The notes beneath the pieces were generated by a model. It searched no databases, had not been told where the DNA came from, and worked only from the letters and a program-made list of their open reading frames with translations. From assembly GCA_905339155.1 (NCBI GenBank), contig CAJPFJ010000024.1:23543-87542 (forward strand): a stretch of DNA of 64,000 nucleotides. Reading direction: 5' to 3'. Positions 1 through 8,184 of this stretch are shown here, in pieces; the first letter of the stretch is position 1, and each line of letters starts with the position of its first letter. A program made the translations under genes and the position numbers. The DNA comes from Methanosarcinales archaeon (GTDB lineage: Archaea > Halobacteriota > Methanosarcinia > Methanosarcinales > Methanoperedenaceae).

Positions 1-565
1 CCTGCTCGTTCATGAGCATTAACCAATCATATTTCTTCACCCTGCTTGTATCCACATTGATATGGATATTCCCTGCATATATTACATAGAGCACACTCAC
101 AATTCCAAAAGAAGTTACTTCTTCAAATCGTGTTTCCATACCAAAGTAAAACCTTAAGGTATTGGATGCCTGCGTTAGCATTTGCCGAATGCAGGGACAT
201 TCCCTGTGCAAGCGAGACATATATTCCTTCATCCTGTAAAAAGCCCTGTTATCTATCTTATTCCCTTTCATCGTCATCCTTTCCACGAGATTAAGGTCAT
301 AATCTATTGTAACAGTTGTTTTATTTCCATCTCTGCTGGTGGTTATTCGTGCACTGCCCGGGAAGATTTCTTTGTCCTTGAACTTGAGTATAGGAACTCC
401 AAAGCCAACACCTTCCTCAGAAAGATCATATTCATCAATGGCAAGCAAAAGCCCTTTTTGTATCCGGCATGAGGCATACTCATTCTGCTTTAAACGATTA
501 TCTCTGATATGAAGAGATGTATTTCCATTAATTTCGATCTTTTCTATTGCAGGCATACGGTTCAT
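1..565 (-). CDS. Unrecognised protein, 3' end outside the window
   Basis: A continuous minus-strand frame runs from an ATG at 563-565 to the left edge without a stop, giving 188 codons of the N-terminal part. A second in-frame ATG lies at 554-556. The protein has no obvious membrane segment or signal peptide; it is a mixed alpha/beta-looking sequence with one C-x-C (ECPC) near the middle. The start is 8 nt after the stop of the membrane gene upstream, so it is probably the last visible gene of the operon that begins near 4289. I do not recognise the family. The plus-strand reading frame over 182-472 is judged to be its shadow. Confidence 0.7.
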   Translation of the reverse strand, partial: MNRMPAIEKIEINGNTSLHIRDNRLKQNEYASCRIQKGLLLAIDEYDLSEEGVGFGVPILKFKDKEIFPGSARITTSRDGNKTTVTIDYDLNLVERMTMKGNKIDNRAFYRMKEYMSRLHRECPCIRQMLTQASNTLRFYFGMETRFEEVTSFGIVSVLYVIYAGNIHINVDTSRVKKYDWLMLMNEQ

Positions 566-572
566 ACCAGAG

Positions 573-980
573 TCATGTCCATATCCTGATATACATATGC
601 AATCCGAAGAGCAATGATATTATCCATAAGACTAATGCTGACCTCATAACTGCGCGGAGGTTTCGCGGCATCCATGGTTTGCCAAAAACCAGATTTATGT
701 ATATCCACAGTGCGAGGACTGCCAGCCCGAGCGTGTGGTGCAAGAGCATCTCGATATTGAAAAATGGGATCTGATTCTCATTTTTAAGATAACCAAGCAT
801 CGAGGGAAGCATAACAACAGCAATCGTTATGATCTGAACGGGTACCAGTACTCTCATAAAATTGCAGTGCCTGCCGAATTCGCCTTTTTTAGCAAGGTAT
901 GCAGCGGCAGATGCAAGGATAAACAATAATATCTGCAAGGCGAGGCTTGCCATTGCAATGGTCTTCACATTGAAAGTCAT
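573..980 (-). CDS. Small four-helix membrane protein, paralogue of 6484-6894
   Basis: 135 residues with about four hydrophobic helices. The ATG at 980 was preferred to one at 1019 because a GGAG lies just before it and because the protein then starts like its paralogue at 6484-6894 (MTFNVKT versus MVFDVKT). Shared motifs are GRHC..MR after helix 1, MLPSMLGY, FFNIEMLxHHxLGLAV and a C-terminal GLHMY. The conserved His pair and the last His in helices could bind haem or metal, but this is inference. Family not identified; it resembles small DUF420-like or cytochrome b561-like membrane proteins only in general form. It lies downstream of the DUF2064 transferase, same strand. Confidence 0.75.
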   Translation of the reverse strand: MTFNVKTIAMASLALQILLFILASAAAYLAKKGEFGRHCNFMRVLVPVQIITIAVVMLPSMLGYLKNENQIPFFNIEMLLHHTLGLAVLALWIYINLVFGKPWMPRNLRAVMRSALVLWIISLLFGLHMYIRIWT

Positions 981-1033
981 ATATTTCTCCTTAAGATGAG
1001 GTACCGTGTGTTTTTTCACTGGAATTCATGAGA

Positions 1034-1753
1034 TTATTTAATATTGGATGAGACGCAAGAATTAAAAAGTTTACTAATATTCATCCTTTTTATTTCACGA
1101 TAAGTATTCTCACAGAAGAAAATCCCTTTTCGATCTACAGAGTATGAGTCAAGGTCACTTTTTAAAAGCAAAAGGTCATCAATCGTATCAACATCATACC
1201 ATTGTTCAATAAGAGAGACTTTTAAACCTTCCATCTGCGCTTTATTCATAGTCAATTCTGTTACTCTTGATGTACTCCAGGGAATGTCTCTAAAAAGATG
1301 AGGTTGGCTTTCCCTTAGACCGATCAGGTAATATCCTCCATCCTCACAAGGGCCGATAACAACATCGCTATTATCGAGTCTCTCTAAGCCGTTTTTTATG
1401 TAATCTACAGGTAAGTTCGGGGTATCGCTGTCAAGTATCAAAACTTTTTTAAAACCCTGTCCAAAGAGACTTCTGGAAATATTAACCAGTCTCTCCCCCA
1501 GGTCTGCACCGACCTGTTTGATCAAATTGAATCCGGAAGGTAAGATCATCTGAAAGAAAGCAAACTCAGTCTCAGGCGTATAGGCAATGAAAGCTTGCGC
1601 TTCAATATTTTTCACCTGTTCTATCTTATCGAGTAAAAAGTTATAGTAGAGGTTGGATACTGCCCCCGGGTCAAGCGATGGGGTCATTCTGGTTTTCACC
1701 TGATCAGGTACAGGCGCTTTAGCCATTATGACAATAGCGTTCTCCTGGATCAA
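1034..1753 (-). CDS. DUF2064 / TIGR04282-type glycosyltransferase-like protein
   Basis: Nucleotidyl/glycosyltransferase A-type fold of the DUF2064 family. Visible signatures are the N-terminal MAKAPVPDQVKTRM loop, LILDSDTPNLP (the metal-binding acidic motif), GPCEDGGYYLIGL and DVDTIDDL near residue 200. I chose the TTG at 1753, which overlaps the upstream stop as TTGA and follows AGGGAGAAAGG at good spacing; the GTG at 1780 lies inside the upstream gene. Family members often occur with radical SAM proteins and with the TIGR04283 type of glycosyltransferase; a TIGR04283-like gene is at 4396 and a radical SAM gene at 2574. The acceptor is unknown. The C-terminal 40 residues extend past the usual family core. 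Confidence 0.85.
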   Translation of the reverse strand: MIQENAIVIMAKAPVPDQVKTRMTPSLDPGAVSNLYYNFLLDKIEQVKNIEAQAFIAYTPETEFAFFQMILPSGFNLIKQVGADLGERLVNISRSLFGQGFKKVLILDSDTPNLPVDYIKNGLERLDNSDVVIGPCEDGGYYLIGLRESQPHLFRDIPWSTSRVTELTMNKAQMEGLKVSLIEQWYDVDTIDDLLLLKSDLDSYSVDRKGIFFCENTYREIKRMNISKLFNSCVSSNIK

Positions 1754-2574
1754 ACCTTTCTCCCTATCATTCTTCCCCACCCAACTTTTCCTTCATCAGC
1801 TGCTTTGACCCATAATGCAAGTCCATTATCAGCCGCCTTCCACATTTGTGCGCCATACTGTGAAATTATCGCACTTTTAAGTTCATTTCTGAGCTTGTCC
1901 TGGTAAATATGGCAATATTTTGCAAAATCAGGGCTCCTATCTTCCTTTTCGATGATAACAAATCCTGCCTGCTTTAATAATTGTTCATATCCCGCGAATG
2001 TCTCCATATAAGGGAAAGCCATAAAACAATTGAGGTCTTCCCACTCCTTATCGGCCATATTACCCGACTGTACCCAGTCAGTAAAAGCAATGATCCCTCC
2101 TGTTTTTAAAACCCTGCAGGCTTCCTTTATGAGTCTTTCCTTATCAGTTACATAACACCATGCATCCTGCCCCCAGACAATATCAAAAGCGGCAGCTTTA
2201 AAAGGCATATCCAGCGCATTCCCCAGTTTATTGGTGACAAGATGCATTAGCCCTTCCTTTTCAGTTCTCTTTACCGCTTCATCCACCATTTTCATTGTGG
2301 CATCAAGACCAGTTACCTTACACCCATATTTTCTCGCCAGGTGCCGCGCCGGGCCGCCAAGTGCGCTGCATACATCAAGCACGCTGGTATTTTTGTTCAC
2401 GCCAGCCTTTTGTGCCATGATATCTGTTTGCACATCTGCGCCAACATGGATCTGTTCTCCCATCAGTATCTCCCATAATACGCCGACAGAGCCTTCGTAA
2501 ACTTCATTTACGTCTGCTATGCTAAAATCTAATTTTTTTCCTTTTACGATTTTATTCGTATATATCAGCTCCAT
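1750..2574 (-). CDS. Class I SAM-dependent methyltransferase (sarcosine/dimethylglycine methyltransferase-like)
   Basis: 274 residues. The SAM-binding Rossmann core shows VLDVCSALGGPARHLA (motif I), an acidic GLDATMKMV (motif II) and FDIVWGQDAWCYV (motif IV region), followed by VLKTGGIIAFTDW. The WGQDAW segment recalls glycine/sarcosine/dimethylglycine-type small-molecule methyltransferases, but the substrate cannot be read from the sequence. The ATG at 2574 overlaps the radical SAM stop (TAATG), which suggests coupled translation; a TTG nine bases earlier is the alternative. It sits between a radical SAM/SPASM gene and a DUF2064 transferase and probably modifies the same metabolite. Confidence 0.85.
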   Translation of the reverse strand: MELIYTNKIVKGKKLDFSIADVNEVYEGSVGVLWEILMGEQIHVGADVQTDIMAQKAGVNKNTSVLDVCSALGGPARHLARKYGCKVTGLDATMKMVDEAVKRTEKEGLMHLVTNKLGNALDMPFKAAAFDIVWGQDAWCYVTDKERLIKEACRVLKTGGIIAFTDWVQSGNMADKEWEDLNCFMAFPYMETFAGYEQLLKQAGFVIIEKEDRSPDFAKYCHIYQDKLRNELKSAIISQYGAQMWKAADNGLALWVKAADEGKVGWGRMIGRKV

Positions 2575-3629
2575 TAAATCCAAGTTTTTTTATTATAGTT
2601 CATCCAGCATTTCGGGTCAGGCGCAAGCATATCCCCGCATTCGTAATATGCCGTGGCCCTGCATCCCCAGCACACTGAATTATGTTCACAATATCCGCAA
2701 TGTCCCTGCATTTTCCCCGGATCCCTGATATGGGTAAAGAGCAAATCATCCCTGTATCGTTCGACAATTTTTTCCAATGATGATATATGAATATTCCCAA
2801 AACCTTTCCTGATCACAGAACATGGAGTTACATCACCATCTACGGTCACGCATATCATTCCCCCGCAATAAAATTTATTGGTATCCATTGAACTCATAGA
2901 AAGTGCAGACCCATGATAATTAACTTTATCCCTTGTATTGCATGCTCCTTTTATCTCCTCGATCCCCGGTATCCATTCAGGATGTCCCTGTGCAAGTCCG
3001 GCTTTGCACATCTGTGTAAGGCATGTTCTTATCCCCAAATCTTCAAAAAAATATTTGATAGTTTTATTGATGTCTTCCCCTGCCACAAGTTTAGTGAATG
3101 TAATACAATTGATAATGTTATCCTTTCCGAGAGCCCGGATATTATCAAGACCTTTAAGGATAGAATTTATCTTTCGTTCCGGGTCACCTGTATGCAGCTT
3201 TCCATATATTTCCTCATCCAGGCTATCAAGGTGCACAGAGATAAAACCCCCCTGTGATACTTCAACTGCTTTTTTGGCCACATCATAGTTCTCTAATGGC
3301 ATCCCGCTTGTCCAGATATTATTCGTTAATCCGATATCTGAGGCATATTTCATTAACTCATACCAGTCCTTTCGCATGAGAGGATCGCCCCCAAGCCAGT
3401 CAATAGCCCGGACACCCATATTGGCTGCTGAATCCAGCACTTCAATTATGTTCGGAAGCTCTTTAAGAAAGGCATCAGAAGATGATGCATAACAGTAGAG
3501 GCAGCCCTGGGAACAGGCAAGATTGGACTCTATCTGGACAGAATAAACTTTTCCATCATCAAAATATTTGATCGCTTCTTCGTGATCCGGGTGCAGGCAA
3601 CCACAGCTTATTATAGAATCATTTTTCAT
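2574..3629 (-). CDS. Radical SAM protein with SPASM-type C-terminal Fe-S domain
   Basis: 351 residues. The radical SAM cluster motif CSQGCLYC (C-x3-C-x2-C) is near residue 40, followed by WLGGDPLMR (the GGE-like motif that contacts SAM). The C-terminal part holds many cysteines: CGGMICVTVDGDVTPC, CGYCEHNSVCWGC and PDPKCW, the pattern of a SPASM domain with auxiliary Fe-S clusters. SPASM enzymes modify peptides or small molecules; the substrate is not evident, and no small precursor-peptide gene is seen next to it. The N-terminal SCGCLHPDHEE adds two more Cys. The next gene overlaps its stop codon. Confidence 0.85.
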   Translation of the reverse strand: MKNDSIISCGCLHPDHEEAIKYFDDGKVYSVQIESNLACSQGCLYCYASSSDAFLKELPNIIEVLDSAANMGVRAIDWLGGDPLMRKDWYELMKYASDIGLTNNIWTSGMPLENYDVAKKAVEVSQGGFISVHLDSLDEEIYGKLHTGDPERKINSILKGLDNIRALGKDNIINCITFTKLVAGEDINKTIKYFFEDLGIRTCLTQMCKAGLAQGHPEWIPGIEEIKGACNTRDKVNYHGSALSMSSMDTNKFYCGGMICVTVDGDVTPCSVIRKGFGNIHISSLEKIVERYRDDLLFTHIRDPGKMQGHCGYCEHNSVCWGCRATAYYECGDMLAPDPKCWMNYNKKTWI

Positions 3630-3635
3630 AATCTA

Positions 3636-4289
3636 TTACCCCGCCAGATTAATAACAACAAGTGGTATTATTATCATCAAAACCGACCAGGCAAAACCTA
3701 TTTTCGAGACCGCATATCCGCCCAGGGTCTTAACATATCTCTCCATAACCGCCAGCGGGACAAGTACAAAAAGCATGGCATTGAAAATGGTCGTTGGAAT
3801 ATCATGTTCCACAGGCAGATAAGTTAAAAAAGGGCCAGGATTTGACCACCTGCTGATAAAAAAGATCAATGGCATATGAAGCATCCCGATATATGAAAAG
3901 TTCAAAAGGTGTATCTTGAGCCATACTTTCAGCCCTGGTCCTGGATTAATAATTTCCCCGGCCTTTCTTTCTGCCAAATAAAGAAATATTTCGATCCCGA
4001 AGAATATACATGCAAGGATCAAAGCAGTTTCCCATGACCACAAAGCAAGAAGCGTGGGGATGGTGACCACAAAAGCTGAGATTACTGCGGTAAGATCACA
4101 GGCTGTTGTCCTGATATGAGAAGCTAATCCCACTGTCATGAAAACGATGGGAATGACAAAATTATGTCCCCACCTGGGATCTTTTTCAAAGAGAAAAAAT
4201 GCTGGACCAATCCAGAATAATAACCAGGCAATGCCCATTATGAAAATGCCTGTTCCGGATGTCATCAACTTATTCATTTCAAGTTTCAT
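3636..4289 (-). CDS. Polytopic membrane protein, function unknown
   Basis: 217 residues with about six hydrophobic segments and a short cytoplasmic N-terminus. Distinctive stretches are RWGHNFVIPIVFMTVGL, SHIRTTACDL and an ERKAGEIINPGPG loop in the middle. First gene of the minus-strand operon with the radical SAM gene 6 nt downstream. The 106-bp gap to the divergent glycosyltransferase is AT-rich with TATA-like stretches (4305-4330), so both operons probably start there. I do not recognise the family; a transporter or a membrane-bound modifying enzyme is possible. Confidence 0.75.
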   Translation of the reverse strand: MKLEMNKLMTSGTGIFIMGIAWLLFWIGPAFFLFEKDPRWGHNFVIPIVFMTVGLASHIRTTACDLTAVISAFVVTIPTLLALWSWETALILACIFFGIEIFLYLAERKAGEIINPGPGLKVWLKIHLLNFSYIGMLHMPLIFFISRWSNPGPFLTYLPVEHDIPTTIFNAMLFVLVPLAVMERYVKTLGGYAVSKIGFAWSVLMIIIPLVVINLAG

Positions 4290-4395
4290 GTTCCCGCCTT
4301 AATAACCATATAAATTTTTAAATATATGAAGCTTCTTTTTATCGATCAATAATATTTCTGACCAATAATAATGAAAAAAATAATATTGGAATTTT

Positions 4396-5085
4396 ATGAT
4401 ATCGATAATCACTCCGATACTTAACGAAGAGGGCTATGTAAGGGCATTTCTCATTCATCTTAATAAGATTCATGGCGACTTTGAACTTATACTGGTAGAT
4501 GGTGGAAGTAAAGATAGGACTTTAAAAGAAGTAGAAAGTTGCAGAAATGAATTTCATGGAAAAATAAGACTGTTCAGTGCTCCCAGGGGAAGAGCGATCC
4601 AGATGAATAAAGGCGCACAGGCGGCCCGTGGTGATATTCTGCTATTCCTTCATGTAGATTGTTTCATACAGAAGGATTCCCTGGAACTTATTGAAAAAGA
4701 GGTATACAGGAAAGGTATCATTGGCGGGGGTTTCAAACAGGCTTTTTATGATGCTGACCTCTTCTTGAAGTTCAACAGCGCCTTCGGGAATTTACGGGTA
4801 AGTCTAACTAAGACTTTCTTTGGTGATTATGGGATATTCCTGAGAAAAGATATTTTTGAGAGAATAGGTTGCTATGATAATATACCCTTTCTTGAAGATG
4901 TTGAATTGTGCAATAAGGCAAAGAAATGTGGTAAGCTTGTGCAGATAGACAGGTTTATATTTACCTCTCCAAGGCGATATTTAAGTCAGGGAAGGATCAA
5001 GCTGACTATTGTTTTTAATCTTGCCTGTCTTTTTAATATCGTGGGATTCCGACCCCTTTTCCTTTTAAGATATATCGCTGACTGA
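4396..5085 (+). CDS. Family 2 glycosyltransferase (TIGR04283-like)
   Basis: 229 residues with the GT-A fold: ISIITPILNEEG at the start, LILVDGGSKDRT, then PRGRAIQMNKGA and DILLFLHVDC (the DxD-like acidic motif), and PFLEDVELCNKAK in the acceptor region. This PRGRAxQMNxGA signature is typical of the rSAM-associated TIGR04283 group, matching the DUF2064 gene of the divergent operon. A hydrophobic C-terminus (FRPLFLLRYIAD) may associate with the membrane. Its last 100 bases overlap, in antisense, the tail of a duplicated DUF2769 gene. Confidence 0.85.
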   Translation: MISIITPILNEEGYVRAFLIHLNKIHGDFELILVDGGSKDRTLKEVESCRNEFHGKIRLFSAPRGRAIQMNKGAQAARGDILLFLHVDCFIQKDSLELIEKEVYRKGIIGGGFKQAFYDADLFLKFNSAFGNLRVSLTKTFFGDYGIFLRKDIFERIGCYDNIPFLEDVELCNKAKKCGKLVQIDRFIFTSPRRYLSQGRIKLTIVFNLACLFNIVGFRPLFLLRYIAD

Positions 5086-5360
5086 TCTTTTACATTTGCG
5101 CGTATACAGTAGTAAACATGTTTAAATCCCATTTTTTCCTGAACAGGACAACCCGGGCACAAACATCCTTTTTCTTCTTTAATGCATTTGCTTGTTCCGG
5201 TTGTTGAAAGACAAAATGCTATTTCTTCTTTACATTCGATATAACTTTGACATATCCTGCACCTGCATAGCTCATCGAAAAACTTAGAGAGAAAATCAGT
5301 GATCCACTTTAGGCTCAGAAAGTGCTTGACGGCTTCTTTTTTATTCATAATTATATTCAT
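4986..5360 (-). CDS. Cys-rich DUF2769-like protein, second copy with altered ends
   Basis: 124 residues. The core from CRICQSYIECKEE to GFKHVYYCIR is nearly the same as the protein at 6138-6365, including C-x2-C pairs and CLCPGCPV. Compared with that copy, about 20 residues are added near the N-terminus, and the original stop is lost, so the frame runs 42 residues further into antisense of the glycosyltransferase gene. The ATG at 5360 overlaps the upstream flavodoxin stop as ATGA. DUF2769 proteins are short cysteine-rich proteins of methanogens, probably metal or Fe-S binding; the role is unknown. The odd tail suggests a recent duplication still settling. Confidence 0.6.
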   Translation of the reverse strand: MNIIMNKKEAVKHFLSLKWITDFLSKFFDELCRCRICQSYIECKEEIAFCLSTTGTSKCIKEEKGCLCPGCPVQEKMGFKHVYYCIRANVKDQSAIYLKRKRGRNPTILKRQARLKTIVSLILP

Positions 5361-6151
5361 TCACTGACAGGAAATATTTTATCTTTAAGGTTTGCTTCCA
5401 AATCCTGTTTCATTGTTTCAATAACATTGCTGACAATGCCATCGACTTCTTTTTTTAGTATGTCATCATTTTTAAAAAAATCATCGTCTGTTTTGGCATT
5501 ATATTGAGCGCCATGCGTTCTATATACAAAACCGAATGGAGCAAGAACATACCCCATTTGCTGAAAGTAAAGAAAAATGTCCAGTGCCGTTTTCATTCCA
5601 CCATCCTCATGGCCATTGACTAAAATTCCAACAACTTTCCCGGTAGTTAAACCTTCTTTTTTCAATAAATAAAGATTTTGGAGGCATGTCAGCCTATCCA
5701 GGAAATCCTTTAATCGTGCAGACATATTATTCCAATTTATGGGAGAAGCCACAATCACTGCCCTTGAATCAACTATCATCTCATGGAGTGCAGGCGCATC
5801 ATCAAGTTGATTCCTGCACGGGTATGTGCACGCTGAATCCCTCATACTGTAGCAGCACCAGCAATGTTGAATATTCAATTCGTTCAAATTAAACCGTCTA
5901 TAATTTACATTGTTTTTCTTAAGTACTTCTTCTGCAAAATTCACCATAATACCTGTATTATGTGCTCTATGTGAACTTCCATTAATCAATAATATATCAA
6001 ATTTTTCTCCATTAAACTTGAGTTTCTGTTTATCCCTCTCTTCGGAATATTCTTTCGAAGAACTACTGCATTGGGGACATTCTTCCGGAGGTTCATTTCC
6101 ATGATGGATATAACCACACACACTGCATTTCCATGTTTTACTTTTTTGCAT
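5357..6151 (-). CDS. Rubredoxin-like domain fused to NADPH-dependent FMN reductase/flavodoxin
   Basis: 264 residues. The first 35 carry a rubredoxin-like zinc/iron knuckle pair (WKCSVCGYIHHGNEPPEECP), as at the end of rubrerythrins. The rest is a flavodoxin-like iron-sulfur flavoprotein/FMN reductase fold starting ILLINGSSHRAHNT (FMN phosphate loop) with CWCCYSM and CTYPC in the middle, which may hold an Fe-S cluster, and SPINWNNMSARLKDFLDR. The ATG at 6151 gives a start directly before the rubredoxin knuckle; it overlaps the upstream DUF2769 gene by 14 nt. Probably a soluble electron-transfer or oxidative-stress protein; partner unknown. Confidence 0.85.
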   Translation of the reverse strand: MQKSKTWKCSVCGYIHHGNEPPEECPQCSSSSKEYSEERDKQKLKFNGEKFDILLINGSSHRAHNTGIMVNFAEEVLKKNNVNYRRFNLNELNIQHCWCCYSMRDSACTYPCRNQLDDAPALHEMIVDSRAVIVASPINWNNMSARLKDFLDRLTCLQNLYLLKKEGLTTGKVVGILVNGHEDGGMKTALDIFLYFQQMGYVLAPFGFVYRTHGAQYNAKTDDDFFKNDDILKKEVDGIVSNVIETMKQDLEANLKDKIFPVSE

Positions 6152-6365
6152 ACTGATCTTTTTCGTTTCCCCGCATGCAATAGTAAACATGTTTAAACCC
6201 CATTTTTTCATGAACAGGACAACCCGGGCACAAACATCCTTTTTCCTCTTTAATGCATTTGCTTTTTCCGGTTGTTGAAAGACAAAATGCGATTTCTTCT
6301 TTACATTCGATATAACTTGGGCATTTACCACACATACATAACTTGACTGCTTCTTTTTTATCCAT
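6138..6365 (-). CDS. Cys-rich DUF2769-like protein
   Basis: 75 residues with nine or more cysteines: CMCGKCPSYIECKEE, AFCLSTTGKSKC and GCLCPGCPV followed by HVYYC. This is the DUF2769 pattern, known from methanogenic archaea; zinc or Fe-S binding is likely but unproven. First gene of a tightly overlapping trio with the rubredoxin-flavodoxin and the second DUF2769 copy, so the products probably act in one electron-transfer or stress process. Confidence 0.75.
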   Translation of the reverse strand: MDKKEAVKLCMCGKCPSYIECKEEIAFCLSTTGKSKCIKEEKGCLCPGCPVHEKMGFKHVYYCMRGNEKDQYAKK

Positions 6366-6483
6366 ATTAAACCTCTTACAACATTTAATAATTACAATTT
6401 ATTGATTTCATTGCGTTTAATGTATTTAGATATTGGGCTAAAATAATAATCTCTTGTTCAATTTCAAGATTTCCCCGCCATGC

Positions 6484-6894
6484 TCATATCCATATTATCA
6501 GGTACATGTGCAAGCCAATGATGAGTGCCAATATCCATAATGCCAATACCAACCTCATGGCCGATACAAGTCTCCCCCATATCCTCATAACTCCCTCAAA
6601 TGCCAGATTTATATAGATACCTATAACAATGACTGCCAGTCCGAGAGCGTGGTGTGCCAGCATCTCGATATTGAAGAATACCCCTCGTTGTTCATGTTCA
6701 ATATAACCGAGCATCGAGGGCAGCATTACGCCAGCTATTGCTATCATCTGTACCAATAAGGAGATCCTCATAACAGCACAATGTCGTCCAAGATTCCTTT
6801 TCTTTACCAGATACACCGCGCCGGATATCGTCATTATTAGCAGAACCTGGATGGTTAGATTTACAATAGCTTGTGTCTTCACATCAAATACCAT
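6484..6894 (-). CDS. Small four-helix membrane protein, paralogue of 573-980
   Basis: 136 residues with about four membrane helices and the same motifs as the gene at 573-980: GRHCAVMR, MLPSMLGY, FFNIEMLAHHALGLAV and C-terminal GLHMY. The two copies are clearly homologous but diverged, so the duplication is not recent. Conserved histidines in predicted helices could ligate haem. It stands alone, 118 nt upstream of the DUF2769 gene on the same strand. Confidence 0.75.
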   Translation of the reverse strand: MVFDVKTQAIVNLTIQVLLIMTISGAVYLVKKRNLGRHCAVMRISLLVQMIAIAGVMLPSMLGYIEHEQRGVFFNIEMLAHHALGLAVIVIGIYINLAFEGVMRIWGRLVSAMRLVLALWILALIIGLHMYLIIWI

Positions 6895-7039
6895 ATGTTT
6901 TATCCTTCAGTTATGCCATTCCTGTGGAAAGAAAATCCAGAGTGTTATTATCTTTAATTATAAAAAATTTATGAATAAAATAGTCAAATTTTCACTATTT
7001 CTGAATATTCACAGACGATCACTTATCATAAAATTTTCT

Positions 7040-7906
7040 TTAGTAGTATCCTCCACTGCTGGTTTGTGTTGGAACCGGAGATGGTGTACTGGTTGCACGT
7101 AAAGGAGCAGCATCAGGTCCTACGATGAACCAGGCTTTATTCACATTCTGGCCATTTGTATCCCCGCGTTTTGTGTCGTTAATATAGTAGTACAATGGCA
7201 TTTTTTTATATGTTGTTTGTTTAGACCCTTCGCTATTGGTTATTACGCCAAAATCAGAAGTATTCATCATAGATGGCGCGACGATATTCTCATTATAGAA
7301 CACAGGCCAGGCCTGCAGGCAATTTCCTGTGCAATTGCTTACTCCAGGCATATCTTTAGTAAAATTATAAAGAGTATTTCCCTTTGCGTCGACTATGAAT
7401 GTCATATTGTCTTTATCTGCGATAAAAACTGTATAGTCCGGTCTGGCGATAAACCATAACTTGTTCACTCCTTCTCCTTTATTATCGCCCGGGTTTGCAT
7501 CACTGGAGAAATAGTATAATGGCCAACCTTTGTAGGTTGTTTGTTTTTTTCCATCATCTCTTGTAATTGTTCCAAAATCAGAGGAACTGAGTCCGGAAGC
7601 GGCAGATATTTTTTCCTGGTAGAAAATAGGCCAGGTATCAAGACAGCCACCTGTGCATTTGCTATCTCCTATAACATCCTTTGTAAAGAAATAAAGGGTA
7701 TTTCCTTTGCTATCCACGATATAATTTCCAGCTGAGAGTTTAACCATTGGTTGTTCTATTGTAGGCTGCGCTACAGGTGTTGTTATAGCTGGTGTTATAG
7801 CTGGTGTTTGTTGTTCGGGTTGTACAGTTGGTTGTTGAGTGCAACCACTAATGACTAATATAGCTAATATTCCAAATATTGCCAAAAATAAATTACCTTT
7901 ATTCAC
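7040..7906 (-). CDS. Lipoprotein with two secreted-repeat (PF03640, COG4315) domains
   Basis: 288 residues. A signal peptide ends in a lipobox (VISGC, lipid-carrying Cys near residue 22), followed by a Pro/Thr/Gln-rich linker. Two tandem domains follow, each with VDxKGNTLYxFTKD, a CTGxCLxxWP loop whose two Cys could form a disulfide, SDFG.IT, KQTTYKxxPLYYF and VNKxWF. Domain 1 spans about 55-150 and domain 2 about 160-260. Proteins with this repeat are surface or periplasmic; the function is not known, although some lie near redox genes. A Ser/Thr/Pro-rich tail ends the protein. Confidence 0.85.
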   Translation of the reverse strand: MNKGNLFLAIFGILAILVISGCTQQPTVQPEQQTPAITPAITTPVAQPTIEQPMVKLSAGNYIVDSKGNTLYFFTKDVIGDSKCTGGCLDTWPIFYQEKISAASGLSSSDFGTITRDDGKKQTTYKGWPLYYFSSDANPGDNKGEGVNKLWFIARPDYTVFIADKDNMTFIVDAKGNTLYNFTKDMPGVSNCTGNCLQAWPVFYNENIVAPSMMNTSDFGVITNSEGSKQTTYKKMPLYYYINDTKRGDTNGQNVNKAWFIVGPDAAPLRATSTPSPVPTQTSSGGYY

Positions 7907-8060
7907 TTTATATCACTCCAATAATTAGATAGATAGACCTGCTAATAAGTTTTGCTATTCGAAAAGTCTCAGGATGTTCAATAGATCAAAAAAAAGAAAA
8001 CCTTTTATCCAGCCGGGTAAAATTAGCCTGGCTGGATAGTGCTTCATACTTAACCTTAGA

Positions 8061-8133
8061 CGTCCGGGCCGGGATTTGAACCCGGGTCGGAGACTCGACA
8101 GGCCTCCATGATAGGCCGCTACACTATCCGGAC
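8061..8133 (-). tRNA. tRNA-Asp (GTC)
   Basis: A full cloverleaf reads on the minus strand. The acceptor stem begins GTCCGGA, with the last pair (A7-C66) mismatched. The anticodon arm is GAGGC/CTGTCGA/GTCTC, giving anticodon GTC, and the T arm is CCGGG/TTCAAAT/CCCGG. The discriminator base is G73, as expected for Asp. CCA is not encoded. A box-A-like ACTTAAATGC lies about 37 nt upstream (8166-8175). No intron. It is 52 nt downstream of the permuted binding-protein gene. Confidence 0.93.
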
Positions 8134-8184
8134 TTTGGGGGGATTCTCCCTTATGGTTTAGATGCATTTAAGTCTTTTGATAAG

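Noticed and set aside
182..472. Plus-strand reading frame of 96 codons
   Set aside because: It is antisense to the longer minus-strand frame (1-565) that has normal codon pattern, and the product looks random.
8061..8133. tRNA-Asp as the attachment site of an integrated element
   Set aside because: No integrase gene and no repeat of the tRNA 3' end were noticed nearby.
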